From CAWHYG01 sp963833505 (GTDB taxonomy: Bacteria; Eisenbacteria; RBG-16-71-46; CAIMUX01), in the NCBI GenBank assembly GCA_963833505.1, contig CAWHYG010000006.1, forward strand, positions 666,983 to 730,982: a stretch of 64,000 nt of DNA. Reading direction: 5' to 3'. A model generated the notes under the pieces. The model made no database searches. It saw only the letters and a list, made by a program, of their open reading frames with translations, and had not been told where the DNA came from. Positions 41,775-52,265 of this stretch are shown piece after piece. Every line of letters begins with the position of its first letter. Position 1 is the first letter of the stretch. The position numbers were made by a program, and so were the translations under genes.

Positions 41775-44027
41775 CTAGGGAACCGGCCGACCAGCCCCGA
41801 AGGGCCCGAGAATCCGCGAGCGGCTGTTCTCGAGGGCCTTCAGAAGCTGATCGCGCTGGCCGGCATCGAGTCCCGGGACCGGCCCGCTCAGACGGGCCTC
41901 TTCCGCGCGGAAGAACTCCTCGGCCTCGCCGGGCCGGCCGTGGTCGGCCAGAGCCTCGGCGATTCTCGGATAGAGCAGCATCCCGGTCCAAGGCTCGCCC
42001 GCGAGCGCCGTTTTCCAGCACTCGAGAGCCCGGGCGGGATCAGGCGGATCGAGCAGCATCCAGAGATTGCCCCGGCCGGCCGCCGCAGCCGGCGTGTCGG
42101 GGCGCCATTCCCGGCCCGCGCGCAGGCGCGCGCCCAGCTCGACAGCGGCGGGACAGCCGCGCCGCAGGAGAAGAGCGGCGTTCGGATCGAACAGGATCAT
42201 GCCCCACTCGGGCCGGTTGATCAGCACCCGCAGGAGAAACTGGCTCGCTCCACCCGGAAGAATGAGCACGGCGTCGGTGCGGGGAAGACGGGCGCCCTCG
42301 CGCGAACGCCCGGACTCCGGAATCCGGGGATCGATCCCGTCGAGGATCGCCAGACGCTCCTCGGGCGACGTCTCGGGCAGCAGCAGGAGACGGCAGAACC
42401 GCAGGTATTCCGCCTCCGAGTAGACCTGCTGGGACCGGCCGTCCATGAACACCTTCACCCCGGGCGCACGGAAGAGCACCGGGCCGGCCCAGTTCCACTC
42501 GGTCAGGAGATTGACCGCGACCTCGTTCCGGTTCAAATACTCGATCGCCTCGTGCGGGGCCATGCGGTCGGCGGTGACGCGCTCCAGCAGGTCATCCGGC
42601 GCGGCGGTTTCCGCCGCCATCGCCTGCCGATCGGGTTGTACAAGATCCCGAACCGCCGCGGAAACGGTCACGAGAGCCAGCAGAACCGCGGCCATCCAGG
42701 AGGCCGCCAGAGTCCAGCGGGCCGCCCGATCCCTGGTTTCGCGGGGCGCCCGTTCCAGCAGGACCCGGATCCATCCCGCGAGGACGGGAATCGACAGGAT
42801 GTAGAAGATGGGGGAGAACCGGCGCGCCCAGAGCGCCAGCCCCAACGAGACCAGCACCGCCGCCAGGTCGAAGAGAAACGGAAAGGCGCCGGCTTGAACG
42901 GACCCGGATCGAACGGTCTCGGAGAGGCTCGCCCCCTTTCGAGCGGTTCGCCCCAGGCGCGCCGCGGCGGCCAGGGCGATCACGGAACCGGCCAGGATGC
43001 CCCAGAAGCGCGGAAGCGCGGAGTGGACCCCTGATCCCTTCCAGGGAGGCTGCCACTCCGCCACGGAACGGAAGACCGGGCTGCCTGCGACCTTCCCCGG
43101 ATGGGTGAAATTCGCGACGTGAAACGGGTTCAAGACCACGTTGGCGATGACGGCCAGGAGGATGACGACGGCGGCGCCCAGGATCCGCCGGCGAAGCGGA
43201 TCTGTGGACAACGATTCGAGCGCGTTGTCGCTGCGGGAACGACCGCCCGGGCCCAAAACCCGAGCGTTCTCTCCGCCGGAACGAAGGCCCGGCGCCGCGT
43301 CTCGAGAGGCGCCTTTCCGGCCATCTCCCAGCGGTGGTCCGGAGGCTGTCTCTGTTCGCGTCGTCCGGGCCGTCGCGAGCGCTCCGCAATCCCTTAGGAA
43401 GTAGAGGCCGAGGACGACGTAACCGAAGACGAAGCTTCCGTGCAGATTTCCCCAGAGGATCATGACCGCGAGGAGCGCCGACCAGAGCAGGATCTCGCGG
43501 CGGAGGCTTCGGGGTTCCGGCGGAGTCGGGTCCTTCTTCGGATCGGGCAAATCCAGCGCCGACAAGATCGCCCAGACAGCGGCGACGCAGAGGAGGCCGA
43601 AAGTCGCTGGCCGGGCGCTCAGGAAGTCCCGGCAACCGATCGCGGCGGCGGCTCCGGCCAGCGCCCCGAGGGTGCGCGAGCCTGAGCGGCGGCAAGCGGC
43701 GCCGTACACCAGCCAGAAGATCCCGAGCCCAGCCATCCACGTCACGATGACCACCGCCGCCGGCGAGATCCTCGAATCGATCCAGTAGAGGGCCGCGTGA
43801 CTGAGCCAGTTCTGGTTGTACCAGACGCGTCCGGCGGCGAGGTAGCTCATGGAATCCACCAATGGGACGTGACCGCTTTCGACGATCTGCCGGCCCGCGG
43901 CCAGCGCGATCCAGGTGTCGGTGGAGAGGTGGACCTCGAGGACGCCGAAGATGGAGGCGACCGCGAGCAGGACGAAGGGGCCGGCGCGGAGGAGGCCGGC
44001 GATTTTGCTACGTGGAACCACGGGCAC
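41775..44027 (-). CDS. Large polytopic membrane protein, GT-C-like
   Basis: The 750-residue product from a GTG has about ten or eleven hydrophobic helices in its first 500 residues. The first loop carries LSTDTWIALAAGRQIVESG followed by VDSMSYLAAGRVWYNQNWLSH, a layout seen in GT-C glycosyltransferase-like proteins with an acidic residue after helix 1. The last 240 residues are soluble and contain EYLNRNEVAVNLLTEWNW, a VFMDGRSQQVYSEAEY segment and TPR-like helices (ARALECWKTALAGEPW, EALADHGRPGEAEEFFRAEEA). I cannot assign a substrate. Several conserved Trp and Arg residues suggest lipid-linked sugar chemistry, but that is inference. Confidence 0.7.
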   Translation of the reverse strand: MPVVPRSKIAGLLRAGPFVLLAVASIFGVLEVHLSTDTWIALAAGRQIVESGHVPLVDSMSYLAAGRVWYNQNWLSHAALYWIDSRISPAAVVIVTWMAGLGIFWLVYGAACRRSGSRTLGALAGAAAAIGCRDFLSARPATFGLLCVAAVWAILSALDLPDPKKDPTPPEPRSLRREILLWSALLAVMILWGNLHGSFVFGYVVLGLYFLRDCGALATARTTRTETASGPPLGDGRKGASRDAAPGLRSGGENARVLGPGGRSRSDNALESLSTDPLRRRILGAAVVILLAVIANVVLNPFHVANFTHPGKVAGSPVFRSVAEWQPPWKGSGVHSALPRFWGILAGSVIALAAAARLGRTARKGASLSETVRSGSVQAGAFPFLFDLAAVLVSLGLALWARRFSPIFYILSIPVLAGWIRVLLERAPRETRDRAARWTLAASWMAAVLLALVTVSAAVRDLVQPDRQAMAAETAAPDDLLERVTADRMAPHEAIEYLNRNEVAVNLLTEWNWAGPVLFRAPGVKVFMDGRSQQVYSEAEYLRFCRLLLLPETSPEERLAILDGIDPRIPESGRSREGARLPRTDAVLILPGGASQFLLRVLINRPEWGMILFDPNAALLLRRGCPAAVELGARLRAGREWRPDTPAAAAGRGNLWMLLDPPDPARALECWKTALAGEPWTGMLLYPRIAEALADHGRPGEAEEFFRAEEARLSGPVPGLDAGQRDQLLKALENSRSRILGPFGAGRPVP

Positions 44028-44222
44028 ACACTAGCCCGGGGTTGGCTGAGCACGGAAGAAGGATCATTGCGCGACTGGGGCGAACGGGGGAACCGGGGTG
44101 TGAACCCCGGCTCCCCCGCGCCCGATACACCGCTACCGCAGGACGAGCATTTGACTGAGCCCGGGTCCAGGTGTAGGATCTTCCATGGCGGTGTCAGTTC
44201 GGTCCGGTGAGAGGAGGCTGAA

Positions 44223-45698
44223 ATGAATTTCCAGCGTCTCCGTTTGTCAGTGAGTCTGGGTCTCTTGGTTCTCCTACCCGTCGCCGGCGCCACTGCCAGG
44301 GCCGACGGCACGATCGTCGCCTGGGGCAGCGACTACTATGGCCAATGCGACGTTCCCCCGCCAAACCAACATTATGTCGCGGTTTCGTGCGGCGGCTTCT
44401 TCAGTTTGGGTTTGCAATTAGACGGCTCCCTCGTGGCCTGGGGCGACAATGGCTACGGTGAGTGCAGCCTGCCATCGCCCAACGTCGGCTTCATCGCCAT
44501 CTCCGCTGGGGGGCTTTTCGGCCTGGCGCCCAAACCGGACGGCAGCGTGACCGCGTGGGGGAATAACAGGTACGGCCAGTGCAACGTGCCCTCGCCGAAC
44601 AGTGGCTTCGTGGAGATCTCGGGCGGTGGATTCGCCAGCGCCGGGCTGAAGGCGGACGGGTCGGTGGTAGCCTGGGGCGACAATGGCTACGGTGAGTGCA
44701 ACGTGCCGTCCCCCAATGCCGGCTTCACCCAGGTCTCCGCCGGCGGGTACCACGCCCTAGGCCTCAAGATCGATGGCTCCATCGTGGGTTGGGGCGACGA
44801 TACGTACGGCCAGTGTGATATCCCGGCGCCCAATTCCCGATTCGTCGCGGTGGCTGCCGGAGGCCAGTTCAGCATGGGATTGAAGGACGATGGCTCCATC
44901 GTGGCCTGGGGCCGAGACTCCGGGGGCCAGTGCGATCCTCCTTCCCCCAACTCCGGCTACACCGCGATCACGTGCGGCTTTGCCCATGCTCTCGGACTGA
45001 GAAGGGACGGCTCCGCCATCGCCTGGGGTTCCGACAGTGATGGCGAGAGCAATGTCCCAGCGCCCGACTCGGGATTCGGCGCCATCGCGGCAGGAGTCAG
45101 CCACAGCATGGCCCTGCGTGCCTCCTCGTACCTCGGGGCCTGCTGCCATCCGAACGGCGCCTGCATGATCACCATCGCCGATTGGTGCCGCCTTCCGAAT
45201 TCGTGGCAGGGAGTCGGCGCGGTCTGCGCCCCGTCACCCTGCGCGCTGTCATCAGTTTCCACGGAACGCGTGACGGCGCCACGCCTGCATTTGTCCCCCA
45301 ACCCGAGTACCGGTTCCGTGTCGATCGTGTACCGGGCGACGGGAGCGGTTCCGCTCGCGGCCGAGATCTATGACGCGGCCGGCCGGGTGGTCCGGCGTAT
45401 GGACCTGCTTGGACAACCGGGCGCGGAGTCCTTCAGCATGTTCTGGAACGGGCAGGATGAGTCCGGGCGCGCGCTCCCCTCCGGGCGTGTACCTGGTTCG
45501 AGTCGCGACACCGGCGGGCATGCAGACGGGGACGATCGTGCGGGTGGAGTGAAACGCCCCTTCTTCAAACGGCCCGCCGGAGCCTATCCAACCATCGTGG
45601 AGCAACCAGACGACTCGGCTGGACCCACCGAGTTCGCGATTCCACCCGCCCCTTCGCGTCGTTCCAATACTCCGACCCTACGCGACCCGGGAAACTGA
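44223..45698 (+). CDS. Secreted RCC1-like repeat protein with a frameshifted C-terminus
   Basis: The open frame gives 491 residues. A signal peptide (LGLLVLLPVAGATARA) is followed by about seven RCC1-like beta-propeller repeats of 41-42 residues, each of the form DGSIVAWGxDxYGQCxxPxPNxxFVAVxAGGxxSxGL. A Cys-rich module follows (GACCHPNGACMITIADWC to VCAPSPC). A C-terminal sorting-type domain starts LHLSPNPSTGSVSIVY. At the GGG run 45483-45485 the frame changes. Dropping one G restores PSGVYLVRVATPAG and a stop at 45552, the normal end of this domain. As written the protein loses that ending and gains about 70 unrelated residues. Either a real mutation or a sequencing error. GAGGAGG precedes the ATG. 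Confidence 0.8.
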   Translation: MNFQRLRLSVSLGLLVLLPVAGATARADGTIVAWGSDYYGQCDVPPPNQHYVAVSCGGFFSLGLQLDGSLVAWGDNGYGECSLPSPNVGFIAISAGGLFGLAPKPDGSVTAWGNNRYGQCNVPSPNSGFVEISGGGFASAGLKADGSVVAWGDNGYGECNVPSPNAGFTQVSAGGYHALGLKIDGSIVGWGDDTYGQCDIPAPNSRFVAVAAGGQFSMGLKDDGSIVAWGRDSGGQCDPPSPNSGYTAITCGFAHALGLRRDGSAIAWGSDSDGESNVPAPDSGFGAIAAGVSHSMALRASSYLGACCHPNGACMITIADWCRLPNSWQGVGAVCAPSPCALSSVSTERVTAPRLHLSPNPSTGSVSIVYRATGAVPLAAEIYDAAGRVVRRMDLLGQPGAESFSMFWNGQDESGRALPSGRVPGSSRDTGGHADGDDRAGGVKRPFFKRPAGAYPTIVEQPDDSAGPTEFAIPPAPSRRSNTPTLRDPGN

Positions 45699-45727
45699 TT
45701 GCAAATAATTCGATCAGATCGCATATT

Positions 45728-46894
45728 ATGCGCATGTGGATTCCCCGGGACATCGAGCCGCGGCTCCGTCGATCCGTTCGGACGCGACCGGTCATCGTGC
45801 TGACCGGCGCGCGCCAGACGGGCAAGACGTCCACCCTCCGCCGGCTCTTCGGCCGGTACGGCTATGTCTCGCTCGATCTGCCGAGCGAAGCAGAGCAGGC
45901 GGAAAAGGAACCGGACACGTTTCTCCGCCGTCACCCGCCGCCGGTCATCCTGGACGAGGTCCAATACGCTCCCGCTCTCTTCCGCCACCTCAAAGCGGCG
46001 GTGGACGTGGATCGGGAACGCAACGGCCGGTACCTGTTGACCGGGTCCCAGAAGTTCACGCTGATGCATGGGGTCTCCGAGTCCCTGGCCGGCCGGGCGG
46101 ACATCGTGGATCTGGAAACGCTCTCGCTGGCGGAGATCCGGGGCGCGCTCCCCGCGGTTTCGCTCGAGACCGCCGTGGTGAAGGGTGGATTCCCGGAGTT
46201 GTACGCGAGCGCGGAGATCGACCCGCAGGCCTTCCACAACTCCTATCTCGCAACCTATCTGGAACGCGACGTGCGGTCCCTCACCAGCATCGGCAACCTG
46301 AGAGACTTCGAACGCTTCCTGCGCGCCTGCGCATTGCGTTCGGCCAACCTGCTCAACAAAGCCGATCTGGCGCGGGATGTCGGCATCGCGCCGTCCACGG
46401 CGAACCAGTGGTTGTCGGTGCTCGAAGCGTCCGGTCAGATCGTCCTCCTCGAGCCCTGGTTCTCGAATCGGACGAAGTCGATCGTCAAGAGCCCGAAGCT
46501 CTACCTTGCCGACACCGGCACCCTTTGCGCGCTGCTCAACATTCGCACGGAAGATTCCCTTCGGCAGTCGCCGGCGGTCGGCGCCGTCTGGGAGACCTTC
46601 GTCTTCGCTCAACTCCGGCGTCGCGAACGCCTCACCGGGCGGGTCCAGAGCCTCTATTTCTGGCGCGATCGCACCCGCGAGGTGGATTTCGTGATCGAAA
46701 ACGCCGGAAGATTGGAGCTGCTCGAGGCCCGCTGGACCGAGCTCCCCTCCGTCGGTGACGCCGTCAATCTGGAGTTCGTTCGGAAGCTCGTCGGTCCGAC
46801 GCGGGTCTCCGGCGGCGCCATCATCTGCCGAAGCTCCAATGGATATCGATTGGGAGCTGGTCCCTTTCGCGCCTTGCCGGTGTCGGATCTGTAA
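45728..46894 (+). CDS. AAA-family ATPase with DUF4143
   Basis: The 388-residue product has a P-loop GARQTGKTSTLRR near residue 27, a Walker B-like PPVILDEVQYAP, and sensor-like RYLLTGSQKFTLM. It continues with YLERDVRSLTSIGNLRDFERFLRACA, a short winged-helix region (LARDVGIAPSTANQWLSVLEASG), and the C-terminal DUF4143 nuclease-like segment YFWRDRTREVDFVIE. DUF4143 ATPases are widespread, often mobile or accessory, and of unsettled function. The DNA just before the start is AT-rich, unlike its surroundings, and contains CGATCAGATCG (45711-45721), a small palindrome that may be a control site. It stands alone. Confidence 0.85.
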   Translation: MRMWIPRDIEPRLRRSVRTRPVIVLTGARQTGKTSTLRRLFGRYGYVSLDLPSEAEQAEKEPDTFLRRHPPPVILDEVQYAPALFRHLKAAVDVDRERNGRYLLTGSQKFTLMHGVSESLAGRADIVDLETLSLAEIRGALPAVSLETAVVKGGFPELYASAEIDPQAFHNSYLATYLERDVRSLTSIGNLRDFERFLRACALRSANLLNKADLARDVGIAPSTANQWLSVLEASGQIVLLEPWFSNRTKSIVKSPKLYLADTGTLCALLNIRTEDSLRQSPAVGAVWETFVFAQLRRRERLTGRVQSLYFWRDRTREVDFVIENAGRLELLEARWTELPSVGDAVNLEFVRKLVGPTRVSGGAIICRSSNGYRLGAGPFRALPVSDL

Positions 46895-46959
46895 CGACGA
46901 TCCCGCTGACGGCCACTTCGCGTAGGGTCAAGAAACAACCTCGAGCCCGGTTCAGGCCA

Positions 46960-48400
46960 CTATCTGAGAACCAGCCACCTGGCAATCTTCCGCCCACTCG
47001 GCGCCTCCATCCGCACGTAGTAGCTACCGCTCGGCAGCGGATGGCCCAGCCGGTCCCGGACGTCCCATTGCTCCCGCCGCACTCCGGCCTTCACGCCGGT
47101 GAGGACGTCCCACGCTACCTCGCGCCCCGTCGAGTCGAAGACGCGGAGCGTCACGTCGCCGCCTTTCGGCAGGGCCACCGTCGCGTTCATCACACCTGTT
47201 GCCGGATTCGGAGCCAAACGGAGCGAGAGGGCAACCGGCACCGCGGCCTGCGCTGAAGCCGGACCGAAGCGGCCGATCGGGCCGGACGGCCCCAGCAACT
47301 CGACTTCGTATTGGTAGACGATCCCGGGAGTCGTCCGCTGGTCCAGGTACTTGTCCCCGTCTTGACGTTCAGAAGAGGCGATATGCAGGTCCACTCCGAC
47401 CCCGGTGCTTTCCGATACACCTTCGCCCCCTGGACGTACATGTCGGCCGGGATGCTCCAGGAGACGAGGACGCCTCCAGGATCGCCCGCGGCCTGCACTT
47501 CCACCGCCACTGGGGTCACGTCCGACCGGACATAGAAGCTCCAGCCATCATTCGGGCTGGACCAAGAGACCTCCTCATGCGGATCCGAGGCTTGAATCCT
47601 CCAGAAGTAGGTGTTATGGACCCGAAGCGAGTCGGGAAGGAACGTAAAGGTCGTGTCTCTACCGGCCGATGCGGAACTGGCCAGGGCGAGGTTGGGGTTG
47701 GTCGACCAGTAGACCGTGTACGTAGCGGTGTCCGCAGGAGCGCCGGCGCGGGCGGCGTGCCAGCTCAGGGTAGGCTGGGTGGTGTCTCCGCATCCAGTGC
47801 CGCGATACCTCTGCGCGACGGCCGCCGATCGAGTGAAACCAGCCGCCGGCATACACCGTCGAGCCGTCCACCGCAAGGGCCATGACCCATGCGTCGGCAT
47901 CTCGGATTCCAGGCGGTGACCGCCAGGTCGGGTCCGACATGCGCCAGGTTCGAACGGGCGACGCCGCCAACAGAGGTGAACTGTCCCCCGATGTACCAGC
48001 CGCCGGACCCGTCTGAGGCAATCGCAGAGACGACCCCCGTAACCTGTGGGAACCCGGGGAGTACAACCCCGCTGCCCGCATCGATCAGGGCGCCGCCCCC
48101 CGTTCGCGGCCCTACGTACGTGAAGCTCCCTCCTAGGTACACCGTGCTCCCGTCGCGCACCACGGCGTAAACCGGGCCGTCCGTGCCCCAGAGGTTGACG
48201 ACCTGGCCGCGCGCGCTCCGGGCACCCGAGATCGCGAGCGCCAGGGCGACAAGGACCGCGGTCCTCCCGTTCAAACCGTGCCGGGTGCGGCGCGCCAATG
48301 AAGCGAGCGCAGCCGTATGAGAACCGCTCGTGTGTGGGTTCGATGGTTGTCCGAACGTCACTTTTCCATCCTCCCGGTTCGAAGCCTCCGCGCCTGGCAC
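46960..48400 (-). pseudogene. Frameshifted secreted beta-propeller/FnIII protein with C-terminal sorting domain
   Basis: One gene appears broken over several frames. A signal-peptide region (TAVLVALALAISGARSARG, start perhaps TTG at 48274) leads into delta-60-type propeller repeats (STVYLGGSFTYVG, GGWYIGGQFTSVGGVARSNLA). Near 47906 the reading must shift to continue as DADAWVMALAVDGSTVYAGGWF. Near 47820 it shifts again, apparently with loss of propeller sequence, into a FnIII domain (TATYTVYWSTNPNLAL, HNTYFWRIQASDP). Near 47395 it shifts a third time into IASSERQDGDKYLDQR and a final sorting-type domain (LRLAPNPATG to SGSYYVRMEAPSG). Three breaks favour a decayed gene over a single error. Confidence 0.7.
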
Positions 48401-49077
48401 AGATCATGACCCCCGATCGCGCCTCGACCCCCTTCGCGTTGCCGGGAGTTAGCTTATTGGAGCTCTGGGCGACTTCAAGGCGTTTCCGATTCATCGGAGG
48501 GTGGTCGCAGTGGTGAGTCGGTGGGGCTGGCGGCAGGAAACGATGGAACCTGCCCCGGAAGCCCGCGGTCGAGCCAGGGCGGGCGCCGTGCAGAGGAACG
48601 GAGCCGGCGAAAGCGCTCTATGGGGGTCTGCGGGCAGACTTCACGATTTCGACGCGCAGCCGGTGGCGATCCGTGCGGGCAGGCACAGGGCCGCGGAATC
48701 CCGCCGGGTCGCCGGCGGACCTCATAACTGATCTTTTCGTACGTCCAGATATCTGCTAATCTGGCCGTTTCGTACGATCAGTATCCGTTCCAGCCGGACA
48801 AGCCGCGCGCACCCGATGGACGCTGGAGGATCAAGAGGACGAGGCGCCATCCGAGGACCGTAGGGCTCGATGACGGGGGAGATTCAGCCCCCTTGGCCAT
48901 CTTCGGGCAGTTCGGAAGACGCGTGACGGTCGACGAGAGCGGACGACGGGCTAGAAGGCCCCTGCCTCACCGACGCTTTTTCTTGAATCCCCGGAAAAGC
49001 GTGGCCAGACTTTGATTGAGTCGAGGCCCGCTGTCACCGGCCGCCCGCCGGTTCCATCCCTCAATCGTGGAGCGATC
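48401..49077. other. Long intergenic region upstream of methylmalonyl-CoA mutase
   Basis: About 680 bases without a supported gene. Short open frames exist on plus but have no ribosome binding site or recognizable product. The only clear structure is the nested inverted repeat annotated separately at 48727-48782. A promoter for the mutase gene is expected here but I cannot pick one with confidence. Confidence 0.5.
48727..48782. promoter_or_regulatory. Nested inverted repeat, possible operator pair
   Basis: Outer arms are ACTGATC-TTTT-CGTACG (48727-48743) and CGTACGATCAGT (48771-48782), complementary except for the 4-base TTTT insertion. Inner arms CCAGAT (48745-48750) and ATCTGG (48759-48764) surround an 8-base centre. 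The palindrome CGTACG therefore occurs twice, 33 bases apart. It lies about 300 bases upstream of the mutase start and could bind a regulator or form a cruciform. Confidence 0.5.
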
Positions 49078-50730
<1,653 letters not shown>

Positions 50731-50948
50731 TCGGCGGCCAGGGAAATCAGCAGCCCGGCAGAGGTTCGAAGAGGGCGCCGGAAGCGGGCGGAGAAGCCGG
50801 TTCGCTGGATGCGGTTGGACCCCGGCCACTTTAAGCAAGCGCAACGGCCCTGGACGTAGGCCTCGGCGTAATGTAACCCCGTGAAGGGCCGCGGCCTCCC
50901 TGGAGAGGTCGGACGCCCGAGAGGTCAAACGCCACGGAGGATACCGTC

Positions 50949-51374
50949 ATGATCCGGAAGATCGATCACATCGGAATCGCCGTCCTCGATCCCGGGCGCG
51001 GGCTGTCGCTCTTCTCTGACGCCCTTGGATTGCGGCTCGAGCAGATCGAGGACATTCCGAGCCAGGGACTGCGGTCCTATCACCTTCGGATCGGCGAATC
51101 CCATCTCGAGTTGCTGCACCCCACCAGCGACAGCTCGACCCTCGCGAAGTTCCTCGAGACGAAAGGGCCGGGCATCCATCATCTGGCGCTCGAGGTCGAC
51201 GACATCGAGGCGGAGCGGGATCGGCTCGTGGCCCAGGGCTTTCAGGCCCTGAGCGCGGAGCCGTTCACCGGCGCGGGCGGAAAGCGGGTGCTCTTCTTCC
51301 ATCCACGGACGACGGGGGGCGTGCTGCTCGAGATCTGCCAGGCTGGGAGCCCGGCGCTTGCCCCGCCGTTCTGA
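50949..51374 (+). CDS. mce: Methylmalonyl-CoA epimerase
   Basis: The 141-residue vicinal-oxygen-chelate protein begins KIDHIGIAVLDPGRGLSLFSDALGL. Metal ligands are visible as His in KIDHIGIA, His in GIHHLALEV and the Glu in VLLEICQ. Length and motifs fit methylmalonyl-CoA epimerase rather than glyoxalase I. It converts (S)- to (R)-methylmalonyl-CoA, linking the propionyl-CoA carboxylase product to the mutase encoded just upstream (gap 218 bases, nothing recognized). GGAGG lies upstream of the ATG. Confidence 0.92.
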   Translation: MIRKIDHIGIAVLDPGRGLSLFSDALGLRLEQIEDIPSQGLRSYHLRIGESHLELLHPTSDSSTLAKFLETKGPGIHHLALEVDDIEAERDRLVAQGFQALSAEPFTGAGGKRVLFFHPRTTGGVLLEICQAGSPALAPPF

Positions 51375-51467
51375 GCTCGTAGACATGGACGCCCGCGCCC
51401 TCGCTGACCCTCCGGCGCTGCCGGTGCGCTCCGTGACCCTCCGGTCGGCCGGAAAGCGTCGGTCCGG

Positions 51468-52265
51468 CTAATCCTCGAGGACTGGCATCGTCTTGAGCAC
51501 TTCCACAGCCTGAAGCCGCAGCGATGCCGGCTCATCCTGACGGATGCGGCCGTCCCGGAAGGTGATCACGCGCCGAGCGAACTTCGCGATGTCCGGTTCG
51601 TGGGTGACCATGACGATGGTCAGGCCGCGGTCGTTCAACCGCTGCAACACGTCCATGATCTCGATCGAGGTGCGGCTGTCGAGGTTTCCGGTGGGCTCGT
51701 CGGCCAGGAGGATTGACGGCCGGTTGACCAGGGCCCGCGCGATCGCTACCCGCTGTTGCTGTCCCCCGGACATCTGCGAGGGGAAGTGGTGGGCACGGTC
51801 CGCCAGGCCGACCATCGCCAGCGACTCGGCCGCGCGCGTCTGTCGCTCGCTCTTGTTCATTCTTGAATAGAGCGTCGGCAGGGCCGCGTTTTCCAGAGCC
51901 GAGGTCCGGGAGATCAGATTGAATCCCTGAAAAACGAACCCGAGTTTGCGATTGCGGAGGCCGGCCAGGGTCTTTTTGTCCAGCCGCGAGACGTCGACAC
52001 CCTCGATCCGGTACCGGCCGGAGCTTGGGCGGTCGAGACAACCGATGATGTTCATGAGCGTGGACTTGCCGCTGCCGCTCGCGCCCATGATGGCGACAAA
52101 GCCGCCAGCCTCCACGCTCAGGGAAACGCCCCGTAGCGCGTGCACCCTCGTCTCACCCATCTCGTAGTACTTGTGGACATCCTCGACCTGCAGGACGGCG
52201 CCGGCCACTGCGGGATTCGTGCCCCCCGGTGCGCCCGCCGGGCCGCCGACGTCAGCCCCGGACAT
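51468..52265 (-). CDS. ABC transporter ATP-binding protein (MacB/LolD type)
   Basis: The 265-residue product from the ATG at 52265 overlaps the adaptor gene stop by 14 bases. Motifs: Walker A GASGSGKST, Q-loop FVFQGFNLI, signature MSGGQQQRVAIARAL, Walker B ILLADEPTGNLD, and the H-loop MVTHEPDIA. The sequence type (YYEMGETRVHALRGVSL, IIGCLDRPSSG) is that of the MacB/LolD group. In canonical MacB the ATPase is fused to the permease; here it is separate. The first 20 residues are Gly/Ala/Pro-rich. It powers the permease and adaptor encoded upstream. Confidence 0.93.
   Translation of the reverse strand: MSGADVGGPAGAPGGTNPAVAGAVLQVEDVHKYYEMGETRVHALRGVSLSVEAGGFVAIMGASGSGKSTLMNIIGCLDRPSSGRYRIEGVDVSRLDKKTLAGLRNRKLGFVFQGFNLISRTSALENAALPTLYSRMNKSERQTRAAESLAMVGLADRAHHFPSQMSGGQQQRVAIARALVNRPSILLADEPTGNLDSRTSIEIMDVLQRLNDRGLTIVMVTHEPDIAKFARRVITFRDGRIRQDEPASLRLQAVEVLKTMPVLED

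Noticed and set aside
48501..48731. Small plus-strand open frames in the long intergenic region
   Set aside because: No ribosome binding site, low-complexity translation and no recognizable motif.
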